Made by a program: the position numbers and the translations under genes
The notes under the pieces: generated by a model
Databases searched by the model: none
What the model saw: the letters and a program-made list of their open reading frames with translations, nothing else
What the model was told of the DNA's origin: nothing
Source: Candidatus Persebacteraceae bacterium Df01
GTDB lineage: Bacteria > Pseudomonadota > Gammaproteobacteria > Tethybacterales > Persebacteraceae
Length of the DNA: 64,000 nucleotides
Assembly (NCBI GenBank): GCA_030386295.1
Contig: JANQAO010000003.1
Coordinates: 298,114 to 362,113, forward strand
Direction of reading: 5' to 3'
In this document: positions 34,786 through 44,377 of the stretch, piece by piece
How the letters are laid out: each line of letters begins with the position of its first letter
How positions within the stretch are numbered: the first letter of the stretch is position 1

Positions 34786-35829
34786 ATGACTGATACACAA
34801 ACACCTATTATGTCATGTCGCCATGTATGGAAGCTTTATGGCGATGATCCAGCAGCCTTTATGCTTCAACACAATACGACTCCCTCTGCCGACGCCATTA
34901 AGCAAGCCGGTTATATTGCCGCCGTACGTGATGTATCACTAGACGTACAAGCAGGAGAGATCCTTGTTATTATGGGGCTATCGGGGTCGGGCAAGTCCAC
35001 TTTGGTACGCTGCTTGTCGCGATTGATTGAACCAACTGGCGGTGACATTTTTTTTGAAAATAGCAATTTATTACAAGCTACAGCAGCAGAGCTAACTAAA
35101 TTACGGCGCCACCGGATGGGCATGGTTTTTCAAAATTTTGCTCTTTTTCCACACCGCACTGTCTTGCAAAATATCGCCTTTCCACTAGAAGTACAAGGCG
35201 TTGAATACCGGCAGCGGACTGCGGCAGCCATGGCGATGTTAGAACTCGTTGGTCTACACGGACGCGAAAATTATTATCCACGCGAATTATCTGGTGGACA
35301 ACAGCAGCGCGTAGGCATTGCTCGTTCACTAGCAGTCAAACCTGATTTGTGGTTTTTAGATGAACCCTTTTCAGCACTGGACCCGTTGATTCGTCGCGAA
35401 ATGCAAAATGAATTTTTACGTCTGCAATCAATGCTGCACAAATCCATTGTTTTTATCACTCACGATTTTGACGAGGCAATTCGCCTAGCCGACCGCATTG
35501 CCATCATGTATGAAGGTAGCGTGGTTCAAATCGGAACGCCAGAAGAGCTAACGCTACGTCCACGCACCGATTATGTGCGTGAGTTTATTAAAGATATTGC
35601 GCGCGAACAAATTATTACTGTCGGCAGTCTGATGGAATCAGCAAACGGAATAGACACTGCGGACACTTCCGTTGCCGCTACCGATACTTTGGCAGCAGCA
35701 GCCAAAACAATAATAACCGCGAATAAGCCAACACGGGTAACGGATAGCGACAACAACACTGTCGGCGTAATATACCGAGAAAAAGTGCTGACAGCACTGT
35801 TTGAACCAGCAGCAACTTCATCGGATTGA
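34786..35829 (+). CDS. TMAO/betaine-type ABC transporter ATPase
   Basis: A 347-residue ProV/TmoV-class ATPase. Walker A is GLSGSGKST (about residues 65-73), signature [19 protein letters not shown], Walker B LWFLDEPFSALDP, H-loop FITHDFDEAIRLA. The N-terminal YGDDPAAFMLQ region is typical of ProV. The C-terminus (about 275-347) holds a short CBS-like regulatory part with a low-complexity Ala/Thr stretch. The frame is open 8 codons upstream but runs into the terminator, so I start at the ATG at 34786. It overlaps the permease by four bases. Confidence 0.92.
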   Translation: MTDTQTPIMSCRHVWKLYGDDPAAFMLQHNTTPSADAIKQAGYIAAVRDVSLDVQAGEILVIMGLSGSGKSTLVRCLSRLIEPTGGDIFFENSNLLQATAAELTKLRRHRMGMVFQNFALFPHRTVLQNIAFPLEVQGVEYRQRTAAAMAMLELVGLHGRENYYPRELSGGQQQRVGIARSLAVKPDLWFLDEPFSALDPLIRREMQNEFLRLQSMLHKSIVFITHDFDEAIRLADRIAIMYEGSVVQIGTPEELTLRPRTDYVREFIKDIAREQIITVGSLMESANGIDTADTSVAATDTLAAAAKTIITANKPTRVTDSDNNTVGVIYREKVLTALFEPAATSSD

Positions 35830-37772
35830 ACGTGCTGCCGCCAGCATTTCAAGCAGTGCGCCCACTGTTGATATTGTTACCTTTTGCCGCCCTACTAGCG
35901 TTAAAGCCGTGGCTTCCGGAATGGGCAATTGTGTGGCCAGAAAATCTTGTTCCGCCCCTCATTGATTGGATTAATGCGGTAACAGATTTTTTGCGAAAGG
36001 AAAAACTCGTCGCCGGACTCACTTTTAAAGACATGACACGTGCTACGGCAAAAACCATTGAATGGCCGCTAAATGCAACCAACTATTTATTTGTCAAAGG
36101 TTTTGGCGAAGTGCCGCCACTGCCGTGGCTTACGGTAGTAGGCTTAGCGGCGGTACTGGGTTGGTGGCTCAAGGGCTGGAAAATTGCACTACTGGGCGGC
36201 TTTTGTATTTTTTATTTTGCGCTGTTTGGTAAATGGAAACTTTCCATGACTACTTTATCCGCCGTGCTCGTAGCAGCAACTCTAGCAGGCATCATCGGAC
36301 TTGCACTGGGTATTATCGCGGCGCGACGACGGCGATTTGAACTGACGTTGTTACCAATACTCAATGTCATGCAAACATTACCTCATTTTTCTTACCTAAT
36401 TCCAATCGCCGTTTTTATCGGCATTTCTCACAAAGCAGGCGTTATCGCTACCATTCTTTTTGCTATTCCTCCCATGACAAGGCTCACGCTACTAGGAATG
36501 CGAAGCGTACCAGCGGAAGTGCGAGAAGCCGGACTCATGGCCGGTTGCACACCTCGGCAAATGTTGTGGAAAGTAGAGCTGCCAGCTGCACGCGATTCGT
36601 TGATGGTCGGCGTTAATCAAGTTATCATGCAATGTTTGGCAATGGTAGTCATTGCCTCTTTTGTCGGCACCAAAGGGTTGGGACAAGATTTACTGTTTCG
36701 CCTGCAGTCATTACGCATCGGTCAAGCACTAGAAAACGGTATCGCCATTGTTTTTATGGCAATAACACTGGATCGGATGAGCATGGCACTGGCACACAAA
36801 CAGCCGACATATTTACCTGCTGGCCCGTTTTGGAAAAAGCATCCGGCACTCACAGCAGCGGGAATAGTTATTGCCGTCACTTTTGCCTTAGCAGCACTCA
36901 CTCCGTATGCTCAAGCGTTTCCCAAATCACTCACTATCACCACTGCCCCATTTTGGGACGGCCTAGTAGATTATGTCACGCAGAATTTTTTTGAAGCACT
37001 ATCGTTTTATCGAGATGGATTTTTGGTGTATGTGTTAATTCCACTCCGCTCGGCATTTCAATGGCTGCCATGGTTAGCGGTACTAGCACTCGTAGCAGGA
37101 GTCAGTTGGAAACTTATCGGCCCGCGAAAAGCAATCATTCCTTGTCTGCTACTGCTGTTTATCGCTTTTTCTGGATTTTGGCCACGCGCTCTTATCACCG
37201 CCTACACAGTAACATTCGCCGTTATCGTGTGCGTATTTTTTGGCGTGCCGCTGGGCGTGTGGGCAGCATCTTCAGCACGGCGAGCAAAAATTGCCAATTT
37301 TTTGTGCGACACTTTTCAAACTTTTCCATCGTTCATTTACTTAATTCCGGTTATCATGCTCTTTCGTGTCGGTGATGTCGCTGTTATTACTGCCATTGTC
37401 ATCTATGCGATTATTCCCGCGGTACGCTACACCGTATTTGGGTTGAGCAAGGTGCCTCCACAAACAATTGAAGCAGCACAGATGTCTGGTTGCACACCAA
37501 CCCAAATGCTATGGAAAGTGCGCCTACCGCTGGCGTTTCCAGAAATCATGCTGGGTGTTAATCAAACGATTATGTTCAGCCTCTTTATGGCCATTATTGC
37601 GGCTTTCATCGGCACCAACGACTTGGGACAAGAAATGTTTCGCGCCATGGCGTTTAGCGACATTGGTAAGGCATTAGTTATCGGTTTGTGCGTGTCGTGT
37701 ATGGGGCTGATAGCCGACCGACTCATCACTGGCTGGGCAGCAGAACGAAAACAACAATTGGGACTTACCTAA
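35826..37772 (+). CDS. double-length TMAO/betaine-type ABC permease
   Basis: A 648-residue inner-membrane permease made of two ProW-like halves. The first coupling loop is VPAEVREAGLMAGCTPRQML (about residues 219-238), the second VPPQTIEAAQMSGCTPTQML (about 546-565), each followed by a similar channel block. Single ProW proteins are about half this size and work as homodimers, so here both halves are fused. It starts with TTG at 35826 or GTG at 35832 and overlaps the ATPase gene. An N-terminal stretch of about 110 residues precedes the first channel domain. Likely substrate TMAO or betaine. Confidence 0.88.
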   Translation: MNVLPPAFQAVRPLLILLPFAALLALKPWLPEWAIVWPENLVPPLIDWINAVTDFLRKEKLVAGLTFKDMTRATAKTIEWPLNATNYLFVKGFGEVPPLPWLTVVGLAAVLGWWLKGWKIALLGGFCIFYFALFGKWKLSMTTLSAVLVAATLAGIIGLALGIIAARRRRFELTLLPILNVMQTLPHFSYLIPIAVFIGISHKAGVIATILFAIPPMTRLTLLGMRSVPAEVREAGLMAGCTPRQMLWKVELPAARDSLMVGVNQVIMQCLAMVVIASFVGTKGLGQDLLFRLQSLRIGQALENGIAIVFMAITLDRMSMALAHKQPTYLPAGPFWKKHPALTAAGIVIAVTFALAALTPYAQAFPKSLTITTAPFWDGLVDYVTQNFFEALSFYRDGFLVYVLIPLRSAFQWLPWLAVLALVAGVSWKLIGPRKAIIPCLLLLFIAFSGFWPRALITAYTVTFAVIVCVFFGVPLGVWAASSARRAKIANFLCDTFQTFPSFIYLIPVIMLFRVGDVAVITAIVIYAIIPAVRYTVFGLSKVPPQTIEAAQMSGCTPTQMLWKVRLPLAFPEIMLGVNQTIMFSLFMAIIAAFIGTNDLGQEMFRAMAFSDIGKALVIGLCVSCMGLIADRLITGWAAERKQQLGLT

Positions 37773-38304
37773 TTACTAAATAAAGTACTCACATACAATC
37801 CTTGAGTCTTACTTACAGACAATAGAAACACCTTATGTATGGACTTTGACTACAAATAAAAATACGCTTGGAAAAGAAAAGTTATATTTGTGACCATTTT
37901 GACGCGTGGTAATCCGACTTTCACAGTAACCCACTAACGATGATAGCAGAAGTGCAAAGTGTATTGAAAATAATTCCAAAAATAAATTCAAGGCAGCTAG
38001 TAAAAAATTGATTAAAATATTTACCTCAAATTTTAATTAAGTCGTCAATTGCCAAAATTCTTAGCGAACCCGCCGCCAATGATTTGAAAGCTGCTTTTGA
38101 CAAACCCAATAATATTAAAAATTTCCTCGTTATATAAAAAGTTTGTTTTTTCACCATAACGACAGTGCAAAGTAATTGCAAGACATGTAAGTCATTGTTG
38201 CTGGGATTTAATATTCATTATTTAAAAGCGCTAAAATCCTTGCCATCCCTAAGTATCCGCATCAATCCCGACTCTCGTTAATTTTGACGGTTAACAGCTA
38301 CGCA
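37773..38304. other. 532-base gap without recognisable gene
   Basis: AT-rich. The longest plausible plus-strand frame, ending at 38137, has about 40 codons and no start, and reads like chance or an eroded remnant. No tRNA, terminator or clear promoter is visible. It may be a decayed gene; I cannot name it. Confidence 0.4.
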
Positions 38305-39396
38305 CTAAACGTTAAATCGAAAATTCATAACGTCACCGTCTTGCACAACGTACTCTTTCCCTTCTAATCGCATTTTTCCTGCTGCACGAGCACCGACTTC
38401 ACCATTCAAATTCACAAAATCCTCCCAACCGCAAACTTCAGCGCGAATAAAACCACGCATAAAATCGGTGTGAATAACACCGGCTGCTTCCGGTGCTGTC
38501 ATGCCACGGCGAATCGTCCACGCTCGTGCCTCCTTAACGCCAGCAGTAAAATAAGTTGCCAACCCTAGCATATCAAATGCCGTCTGTGCCAGACGCGCCA
38601 ATGCCGTTTTTTGCAAACCATAATCTTGCAGCAGTTCAGTTTTTTCATCTTCAGACAAACCGGCAGTATCGGCTTCCAACTGTGCGCAAATGGGTATCAC
38701 CGACGCGCCTTCAGCTTGCGCCAGTTCTTCAACTGCTTGCAAACGTGGATTATTTTCAAAACCATCTTCATTGACATTTGCCACATAAATAATCGGCTTG
38801 GCAGTAAGTAAAAATAACGATTGTGCCAGCAAAGCTTCCGTTTCATTCAATGTTAAAGTCCGCGCCATGCTACCACTATCTAAATGTTTAACAAATCTAT
38901 CACACAGGACACTCATGGCGGCGGCGTCTTTGTCACCAAGGCGAGCGTTTTTAACGGCTTTTTGGCGGATTTTTTCAACCGTGTCCAAATCTGCCAGCGC
39001 CAGTTCGGTATTAATCGCAGAAATATCGTCGGTCGGTTTCACATCACCGGATACATGTGTAATATCATCCGATTCAAAACAGCGCACTACATGAGCAATG
39101 CCATCAGCTTCTCGAATATGAGCAAGAAAACGATTACCTAAACCGGCATTTTGAGCAGCTCCTTCTACCAGCCCCGCAATGTCAACAAATTCCACCACAG
39201 CAGGAATAGTTTTTTGTGCTTTTGCCGTTACCGCCAACTGCTGCAACCGCTCATCGGCAAGCTCAGCAATACCGACATTAGGTTCAATAGTGCAAAACGG
39301 ATAATTCGCCGCCGCCGCTTCGCCAGCAGTGAGTGCATTAAATAATGTGGATTTTCCTACATTAGGCAAGCCGACAATACCGCATTTAAGTCCCAT
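38305..39396 (-). CDS. ychF: ribosome-binding ATPase YchF
   Basis: A 363-residue Obg-family P-loop protein that prefers ATP and binds the ribosome. G1 is GLPNVGKST (about residues 8-16), then NYPFCTIEPNVGI, the G3 block DIAGLVEGAAQNAGLGN, and IYVANVNEDG, where the NxxE motif explains the ATP preference. The C-terminal TGS-like domain ends TDFMRGFIRAEV and VVQDGDVMNFRFNV. Length is normal. pth lies directly before it; pth-ychF is a usual pair in Proteobacteria. Confidence 0.95.
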   Translation of the reverse strand: MGLKCGIVGLPNVGKSTLFNALTAGEAAAANYPFCTIEPNVGIAELADERLQQLAVTAKAQKTIPAVVEFVDIAGLVEGAAQNAGLGNRFLAHIREADGIAHVVRCFESDDITHVSGDVKPTDDISAINTELALADLDTVEKIRQKAVKNARLGDKDAAAMSVLCDRFVKHLDSGSMARTLTLNETEALLAQSLFLLTAKPIIYVANVNEDGFENNPRLQAVEELAQAEGASVIPICAQLEADTAGLSEDEKTELLQDYGLQKTALARLAQTAFDMLGLATYFTAGVKEARAWTIRRGMTAPEAAGVIHTDFMRGFIRAEVCGWEDFVNLNGEVGARAAGKMRLEGKEYVVQDGDVMNFRFNV

Positions 39397-39963
39397 TTAT
39401 TTCTCCTGAGTGTGTAGCCATAACATGGCGTTTTCATAATCTCCCACCGCTATCGAGGGCCATATCGATAAAACACGGTCAATAGCGGCATCAACAGCTT
39501 CCCGCTCTACTGCTGGGGGGCAGCGCAATACATAATCTGCCAGTGTGTCACCCACAGGTGGAGCGCCGACACCTAATCGAAGCCGCCAATAATCACGGCT
39601 GTCCAGTGCCTTACTAATATCGGCTAGTCCATTGTGGCCAGCGTGTCCTCCACCGAATTTTAACCGCGCTGTACCAGCTGGCAGTGCCACTTCATCGTGA
39701 ACGACAAGTATTGCTGCCGGTGGGATTTTAAAATAATTTGCAACTGCTGCAGTAGCGCAACCGCTGTGATTCATAAATGTCGCAGGACGCAGCAAGCGAC
39801 AACCAGCGGTAACAGCAAGGTCGCCGTGCAGGGAACTTTTGACGCTAAATGGGGCTCCATCCGCTAGCATATGCATAAACCAAAAACCAGCATTGTGGCG
39901 GGTAGCGGCATATTGTGCGCCGGGATTGCCCAAGCCGACAACAAGAGCGGGAGAGAAATGCAT
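39397..39963 (-). CDS. pth: peptidyl-tRNA hydrolase
   Basis: A 188-residue enzyme that frees tRNA from peptidyl-tRNA released by stalled ribosomes. GLGNPGAQYAATRHNAGFWF (about residues 10-29) contains the catalytic His; TFMNHSG, VHDEVALPAGTARLKFGGGH and HNGLADI follow. All active-site blocks are intact. It ends immediately before ychF, with no spacer. In many Betaproteobacteria rplY is next to it; here rplY is 16 kb away. Confidence 0.94.
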   Translation of the reverse strand: MHFSPALVVGLGNPGAQYAATRHNAGFWFMHMLADGAPFSVKSSLHGDLAVTAGCRLLRPATFMNHSGCATAAVANYFKIPPAAILVVHDEVALPAGTARLKFGGGHAGHNGLADISKALDSRDYWRLRLGVGAPPVGDTLADYVLRCPPAVEREAVDAAIDRVLSIWPSIAVGDYENAMLWLHTQEK

Positions 39964-40026
39964 GACTGGAACGAATTATACGGTGGCGACGCGTGGTACA
40001 ATTCATTTTAATAGGAGTTCCAATTT

Positions 40027-40212
40027 ATGGCAGGCAAAACCCACCCTTACCTTGAAGCCGCAAAAATTAGCGCCTTCGTTTTTTTCACCTCGGTACTAAT
40101 TATCTTTTTTTTAGCACTCTATGTGGGCGAAACAATTTATGAAAACACGTCCATTACCTCAGAACGAGTGGAAAAAAATATGACACCACCCGGCAAACTT
40201 TATTCACGCTAA
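40027..40212 (+). CDS. small single-pass membrane protein
   Basis: A 61-residue protein with one strong membrane segment (about residues 15-34) and a polar tail ending ERVEKNMTPPGKLYSR. AGGAG stands 9 bases before the ATG. The tail recalls the linker between the anchor and heme domain of cytochrome c5-type proteins, but no CxxCH motif is present in or after it. The frame continues past the stop with some amino acid sense up to the pyrB start, so it may be a truncated relic. Function unknown. Confidence 0.6.
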   Translation: MAGKTHPYLEAAKISAFVFFTSVLIIFFLALYVGETIYENTSITSERVEKNMTPPGKLYSR

Positions 40213-40275
40213 ACGCGTCATTACGTTGCTGGCAACGCACCATCATCACATGCGGCACTTCCCTTTCGCCGACCT

Positions 40276-41202
40276 ATGCAGTTAACCTCCGACGGGCGAT
40301 TGCGCCACTTAATTACCTTAGATGGGCTATCCAAAAGCTTACTGTGTGATATTTTTTCTGATGCCGATATTTGGGCGCGCGGTAATAGTAGCCGCCCACT
40401 AGCCGAAAAATTATTTATCAATATCTTTTTTGAAACTAGCACTCGCACTCGCACAGCTTTTGAGGCAGCGGCAAAACAATTGGGCGCCGATGTGGTGAAT
40501 CTTAATCAGGCAACAATGGCGGGAGATATTAAACAAGAATCGCTAGAAGATACCGTACGCACCGTCGCCGCCATGGGAGCAGTGGGCATTGCTCTACGTC
40601 ATCCGGATGCCGGTGCGCCACAGGCAGCCGTGGCAGCAGCCGCACCCGGCATTGCCGTTATTAACGGCGGTAACAATTGCGAATCACATCCCACTCAAGG
40701 TCTAACCGATGCGTACACAATACGCGAGCGGGTGGGCGATGATTTTTCTGGCTTGTCGGTGGCCATTGTTGGTGATGTGTTGCACTCGCGGGTAGCGCGT
40801 TCCAATCTACACATGTTGCGCATTATGGGAGCAACAGATATTCGTTTAGTCGGTCCTCCAGAACTGTGTCCGCAAATCTTGCAAAACGATTTAGGGGCGT
40901 CTGTCTTTTCCGATTTAGAAGAAGCAATAAACAGTGTGGATATAGTCATCTTATTGCGGGTACAGCGCGAGCGATTGCGAGCAATGCCACAAGAGTCAGA
41001 TTATTTTAGAAATTATGGATTGACCGCAGCGCGCTTAGCGATGCTTAAAAAAGATGTGATGATATTGCACCCTGGACCGATTAATCGCGGCGTAGAAATT
41101 TCCGACTCAGTAGCAGACGGCCCACAATCCATGATTTTGCGACAAGTAACCAACGGCATGGCTATTCGCAAGGCGGTCCTGTCACGCCTCTGCTCCACCT
41201 AA
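40276..41202 (+). CDS. pyrB: aspartate carbamoyltransferase
   Basis: A 308-residue catalytic chain that makes N-carbamoyl aspartate in pyrimidine synthesis. FFETSTRTR (about residues 54-62) binds carbamoyl phosphate; IALRHPDAGAPQ, NGGNNCESHPTQGLTDAYTI (usual HPTQALLD) and LHPGPINRGVEI follow. No pyrI or pyrC is adjacent. The Thr/Gly change in the HPTQ block is minor. It is close to the small membrane gene upstream and three bases before the ATPase gene. Confidence 0.95.
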   Translation: MQLTSDGRLRHLITLDGLSKSLLCDIFSDADIWARGNSSRPLAEKLFINIFFETSTRTRTAFEAAAKQLGADVVNLNQATMAGDIKQESLEDTVRTVAAMGAVGIALRHPDAGAPQAAVAAAAPGIAVINGGNNCESHPTQGLTDAYTIRERVGDDFSGLSVAIVGDVLHSRVARSNLHMLRIMGATDIRLVGPPELCPQILQNDLGASVFSDLEEAINSVDIVILLRVQRERLRAMPQESDYFRNYGLTAARLAMLKKDVMILHPGPINRGVEISDSVADGPQSMILRQVTNGMAIRKAVLSRLCST

Positions 41203-41205
41203 GCC

Positions 41206-41949
41206 ATGACAGCCGCAGTTGATATTTGCGGGCTGGTTAAGCGTTTTGGCGACACCCTTGTACTAAATGGTGTAGATTTTCAAGCCAACGAAGGAGAAGT
41301 AGTAAGCTTACTAGGCTCATCTGGATCCGGCAAAAGCACCCTTTTACGCTGCATTAATTTATTAGAAACACCGGATGCGGGTACTCTACAAGTATGCGGC
41401 GAAAACATTATTCCCGCAACTGCAACCTCTGAACAATTACGGCGGCTACGCACACAAGTGCCAATGGTATTTCAACATTTTAATTTGTGGTCGCACATGA
41501 CGGCACTTGCCAACGTGGCAGAAGCACCTCAACAAATGCTGGGAATGACGAAACGGCAAGCGCGGGAATTAGCGCTGGCGATGCTGGACAAAGTTGGACT
41601 GGCCGCACGCGCTGATTATTTCCCTACCCATCTATCAGGCGGACAACAGCAACGAGTAGGTATTGCCCGGGCGCTGGCAATGTCTCCACGGATAATTTTG
41701 TTTGACGAACCAACATCGGCACTGGACCCAGAGCTTATTGGCGAAGTGCTTACTGTCATGCGTAAGCTAGCCGAAGAGCAAGTGACAATGATTGTAGTTA
41801 CGCACGAAATTAATTTTGCCCGTGAATTATCCAATCGAGTGGTATTTTTAGACAAAGGTGTGGTATGCGCAGAAGGCACCCCAGAAATTTTAGTAACGCC
41901 TGATAATCCGCGATTGCAGCTATTTTTATCGCACGGACGACAATACTAA
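41206..41949 (+). CDS. orphan polar amino acid ABC ATPase
   Basis: A 247-residue ATPase of the HisP/ArtP class. Walker [10 protein letters not shown] (about residues 36-44), Q-loop in [20 protein letters not shown], signature [19 protein letters not shown], Walker [14 protein letters not shown] and H-loop [13 protein letters not shown] are intact. The Trp-Ser-His version of the Q-loop segment resembles HisP. No permease or binding protein gene is adjacent; it starts three bases after pyrB and is followed by the convergent gltA. It may serve permeases encoded elsewhere. Confidence 0.9.
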   Translation: MTAAVDICGLVKRFGDTLVLNGVDFQANEGEVVSLLGSSGSGKSTLLRCINLLETPDAGTLQVCGENIIPATATSEQLRRLRTQVPMVFQHFNLWSHMTALANVAEAPQQMLGMTKRQARELALAMLDKVGLAARADYFPTHLSGGQQQRVGIARALAMSPRIILFDEPTSALDPELIGEVLTVMRKLAEEQVTMIVVTHEINFARELSNRVVFLDKGVVCAEGTPEILVTPDNPRLQLFLSHGRQY

Positions 41950-42032
41950 ATATCTAAAACATCCGTCATTTTTGTAGTCCAATAAAAGCTATTTTTAACT
42001 AACTTGGTAACCATTAGTTAAGAGGGACGCTT

Positions 42033-43343
42033 CTATTTCAAATCACGCTTTTTGCTTCCTAAATACAATTGTCGTGGGCGTCCAATACGAAATTCTGGAT
42101 CCGTGTGCTGCTCGTTCCAGTGCGATACCCAGCCGATGGTACGCGCAATGGCAAAAATAGCAGTGAACATTGTCGTGGGAATGTTTAACGCTCGCAACAC
42201 AATCCCGGAATAAAAATCTACATTAGGATATAACTTACGCTCTACAAAATATTCATCTTCTAAGGCAATTTTTTCCAACTCCAAAGCAATCCGAAATAAT
42301 TCATCATCTTCCAATTTCAAATGTTCCAACACTTGATGGCAGGTATTGCGCATAACGTGAGCACGTGGATCAAAGTTTTTATATACGCGGTGGCCAAAAC
42401 CCATCAGCCGCCGCCCCGATTTACCTGATTTAATTTCTTCAATAAACGCAGTGATATTATCAGGAGAACCAATTTCATTAAGCATTTTGAGCACTGCCTC
42501 ATTAGCGCCACCGTGTGCCGGTCCCCACAATGACGCAATACCTGCCGACACGCAGGCGAAAGGATTAGCATTAGTAGAACCGGACAATCGCACCGTGGAA
42601 GTAGAAGCATTTTGCTCATGGTCAGCGTGCAAAATAAAAATGCGATTGAGTGCTTTGACTAATATCGGATCAGGACGGTAAGGCTCGCACGGCGTGGCAA
42701 ACATCATATAAAGAAAATTTTCTGCAAAGCCGTAGCTGTTCTGCGGATACATAAACGGATGGCCAATGCTATATTTGTAGGACATAGCGGCAATAGTTGG
42801 CATTTTTGCCACCAGTAAGGCAGCTGACTTCTGGCGGCTGCGAGAACTTTTAACATTTGTCCATTCATGATTAAAAGCAGCTAAAGCTCCCACTACCGCA
42901 ATCATTACCGCCATAGGATGTGCAGCCGAGTCAAACCCTTTCATAAAATCGGCCATTCGTTGCGTAACCATTGTATGGCGCGTTATTTCAGCGCGATAGG
43001 TCTGAAATTCCGCTTCCGTAGGCATTTCACCGTTATAAAGCAGATAGCAAGTTTGCAAAAATGTGGTTTTTTCAGCAAGTTGTTCAATAGGATAGCCACG
43101 ATACAATAATTCTCCCTTGTTGCCATCAATATAAGTGACAGCGGAAGAGCAACTAGCAGTGGCGACAAAACCGGGATCATAGGTGAACAAATCCGCTTTT
43201 TTTAATGGCGAAATATCAATCACATCAGGCCCGAGACTCCCTGAATACATGGGAAATTGTATCGTCTCACCATTAGGAAGCGTGAGTGTAGCGAATTTGT
43301 CAGAAGTACGATTGTCGTACAATTTTTTGAGGGAGGCAATCAT
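42033..43343 (-). CDS. gltA: citrate synthase
   Basis: A 436-residue type II (hexameric, NADH-sensitive class) citrate synthase for the entry step of the TCA cycle. It shows [20 protein letters not shown], the catalytic His in [34 protein letters not shown], and [14 protein letters not shown]. Length is normal for the type. Its start overlaps sdhE by four bases, so sdhCDAB-sdhE-gltA is one operon. Confidence 0.95.
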   Translation of the reverse strand: MIASLKKLYDNRTSDKFATLTLPNGETIQFPMYSGSLGPDVIDISPLKKADLFTYDPGFVATASCSSAVTYIDGNKGELLYRGYPIEQLAEKTTFLQTCYLLYNGEMPTEAEFQTYRAEITRHTMVTQRMADFMKGFDSAAHPMAVMIAVVGALAAFNHEWTNVKSSRSRQKSAALLVAKMPTIAAMSYKYSIGHPFMYPQNSYGFAENFLYMMFATPCEPYRPDPILVKALNRIFILHADHEQNASTSTVRLSGSTNANPFACVSAGIASLWGPAHGGANEAVLKMLNEIGSPDNITAFIEEIKSGKSGRRLMGFGHRVYKNFDPRAHVMRNTCHQVLEHLKLEDDELFRIALELEKIALEDEYFVERKLYPNVDFYSGIVLRALNIPTTMFTAIFAIARTIGWVSHWNEQHTDPEFRIGRPRQLYLGSKKRDLK

Positions 43344-43618
43344 GCGGGTTCTCCTTTTTGATGATACGTGTTTTTTAACTGTTGAATGATAGTATCTTTT
43401 TCGGTTATTGCCACATTATCAATAGTATTTTGATTAATATTAGTGTGCAATAAATGCCATAACCTATCGTCTTCCAACGCTAGTAACTGAGAAAAAGCAA
43501 GCAATTCAGAATCGGATAATTCATCAGCTCGCTGCTGCCAAAAATTATTTAATAATAGTTCTAATTCTAACAGCCCACGACGCAATTGCCATTGCAGACG
43601 TTTTTTTGACACATTCAA
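43340..43618 (-). CDS. sdhE: FAD assembly factor SdhE
   Basis: A 92-residue helical protein of the SdhE/YgfY family, which helps attach FAD covalently to SdhA. The family motif RGxxE is present as [11 protein letters not shown] (about residues 13-23), followed by the helix block [13 protein letters not shown]. It overlaps sdhB by four bases and gltA by four. Its place in the sdh operon supports the name. Confidence 0.9.
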   Translation of the reverse strand: MNVSKKRLQWQLRRGLLELELLLNNFWQQRADELSDSELLAFSQLLALEDDRLWHLLHTNINQNTIDNVAITEKDTIIQQLKNTYHQKGEPA

Positions 43619-44313
43619 ACCGCACGCCTCACCATAATATCTTTGATTTTTCCGATGGCACGGGTTGGATTAAGTCCTTTAGGGCATACGTCTACACAGT
43701 TCATAATTGAGTGACAGCGAAACAAGCGATATGGATCCTCTAAATTATCCAGCCGCTCGTTAGTCGCTGTGTCGCGGCTGTCCGCAATAAAGCGATACGC
43801 CTGCAATAATCCTGCTGGGCCAACGAATTTGTCTGGATTCCACCAAAATGACGGACACGAAGTAGAGCAACACGCACACAAAATACACTCATATAAGCCA
43901 TCTAATTCGGCACGTTCTGCTGGCGATTGTAAAATTTCTTTTTCCGGCTCCGGCTCGTCATTAATCAACCACGGCTTGATAGAGCGATATTGTTTGTAAA
44001 ATTGACTCATGTCTACAATGAGATCGCGAATAATTGGCAACCCAGGTAAAGGTCGTACTTCTATCGGTTCTTTGAGGTCAGCCAACTGCGTGACACAAGC
44101 TAGTCCATTTTTACCGTTAATATTCATGCCGTCTGAACCGCACACACCCTCGCGGCAAGAACGCCGTAACGTAAGCGAATCGTCTATGTGCGACTTAATG
44201 TGCACCAACGCATCTAAAAGCATTTTGGCATTTTCTGGCAGTTGCACGTCAAAATCCTGCATATACGGCTTAGCGTCTTTTTCGGGGTTGTAGCGATAGA
44301 TAGAAAATTTCAT
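43615..44313 (-). CDS. sdhB: succinate dehydrogenase iron-sulfur subunit
   Basis: A 232-residue subunit of complex II. The [2Fe-2S] ligands are in SCREGVCGSDGMNINGKNGL plus a later AC, the [4Fe-4S] in CILCACCSTSCPSFWWN, and the [3Fe-4S] in FRCHSIMNCVDVCPKGLNP. All Cys are present, and length fits. It is 64 bases behind sdhA. Confidence 0.95.
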   Translation of the reverse strand: MKFSIYRYNPEKDAKPYMQDFDVQLPENAKMLLDALVHIKSHIDDSLTLRRSCREGVCGSDGMNINGKNGLACVTQLADLKEPIEVRPLPGLPIIRDLIVDMSQFYKQYRSIKPWLINDEPEPEKEILQSPAERAELDGLYECILCACCSTSCPSFWWNPDKFVGPAGLLQAYRFIADSRDTATNERLDNLEDPYRLFRCHSIMNCVDVCPKGLNPTRAIGKIKDIMVRRAV

Positions 44314-44377
44314 AAAATCCCCTTTTCCTCATCGTTTATTCGTTGTTGAATATTGCTCATACCTATTTTATTGTCGC

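Noticed and set aside
38000-38137. Plus-strand frame of about 40 codons with some protein-like sense
   Set aside because: No start codon and no recognisable family; kept only as part of the 37773-38304 gap.
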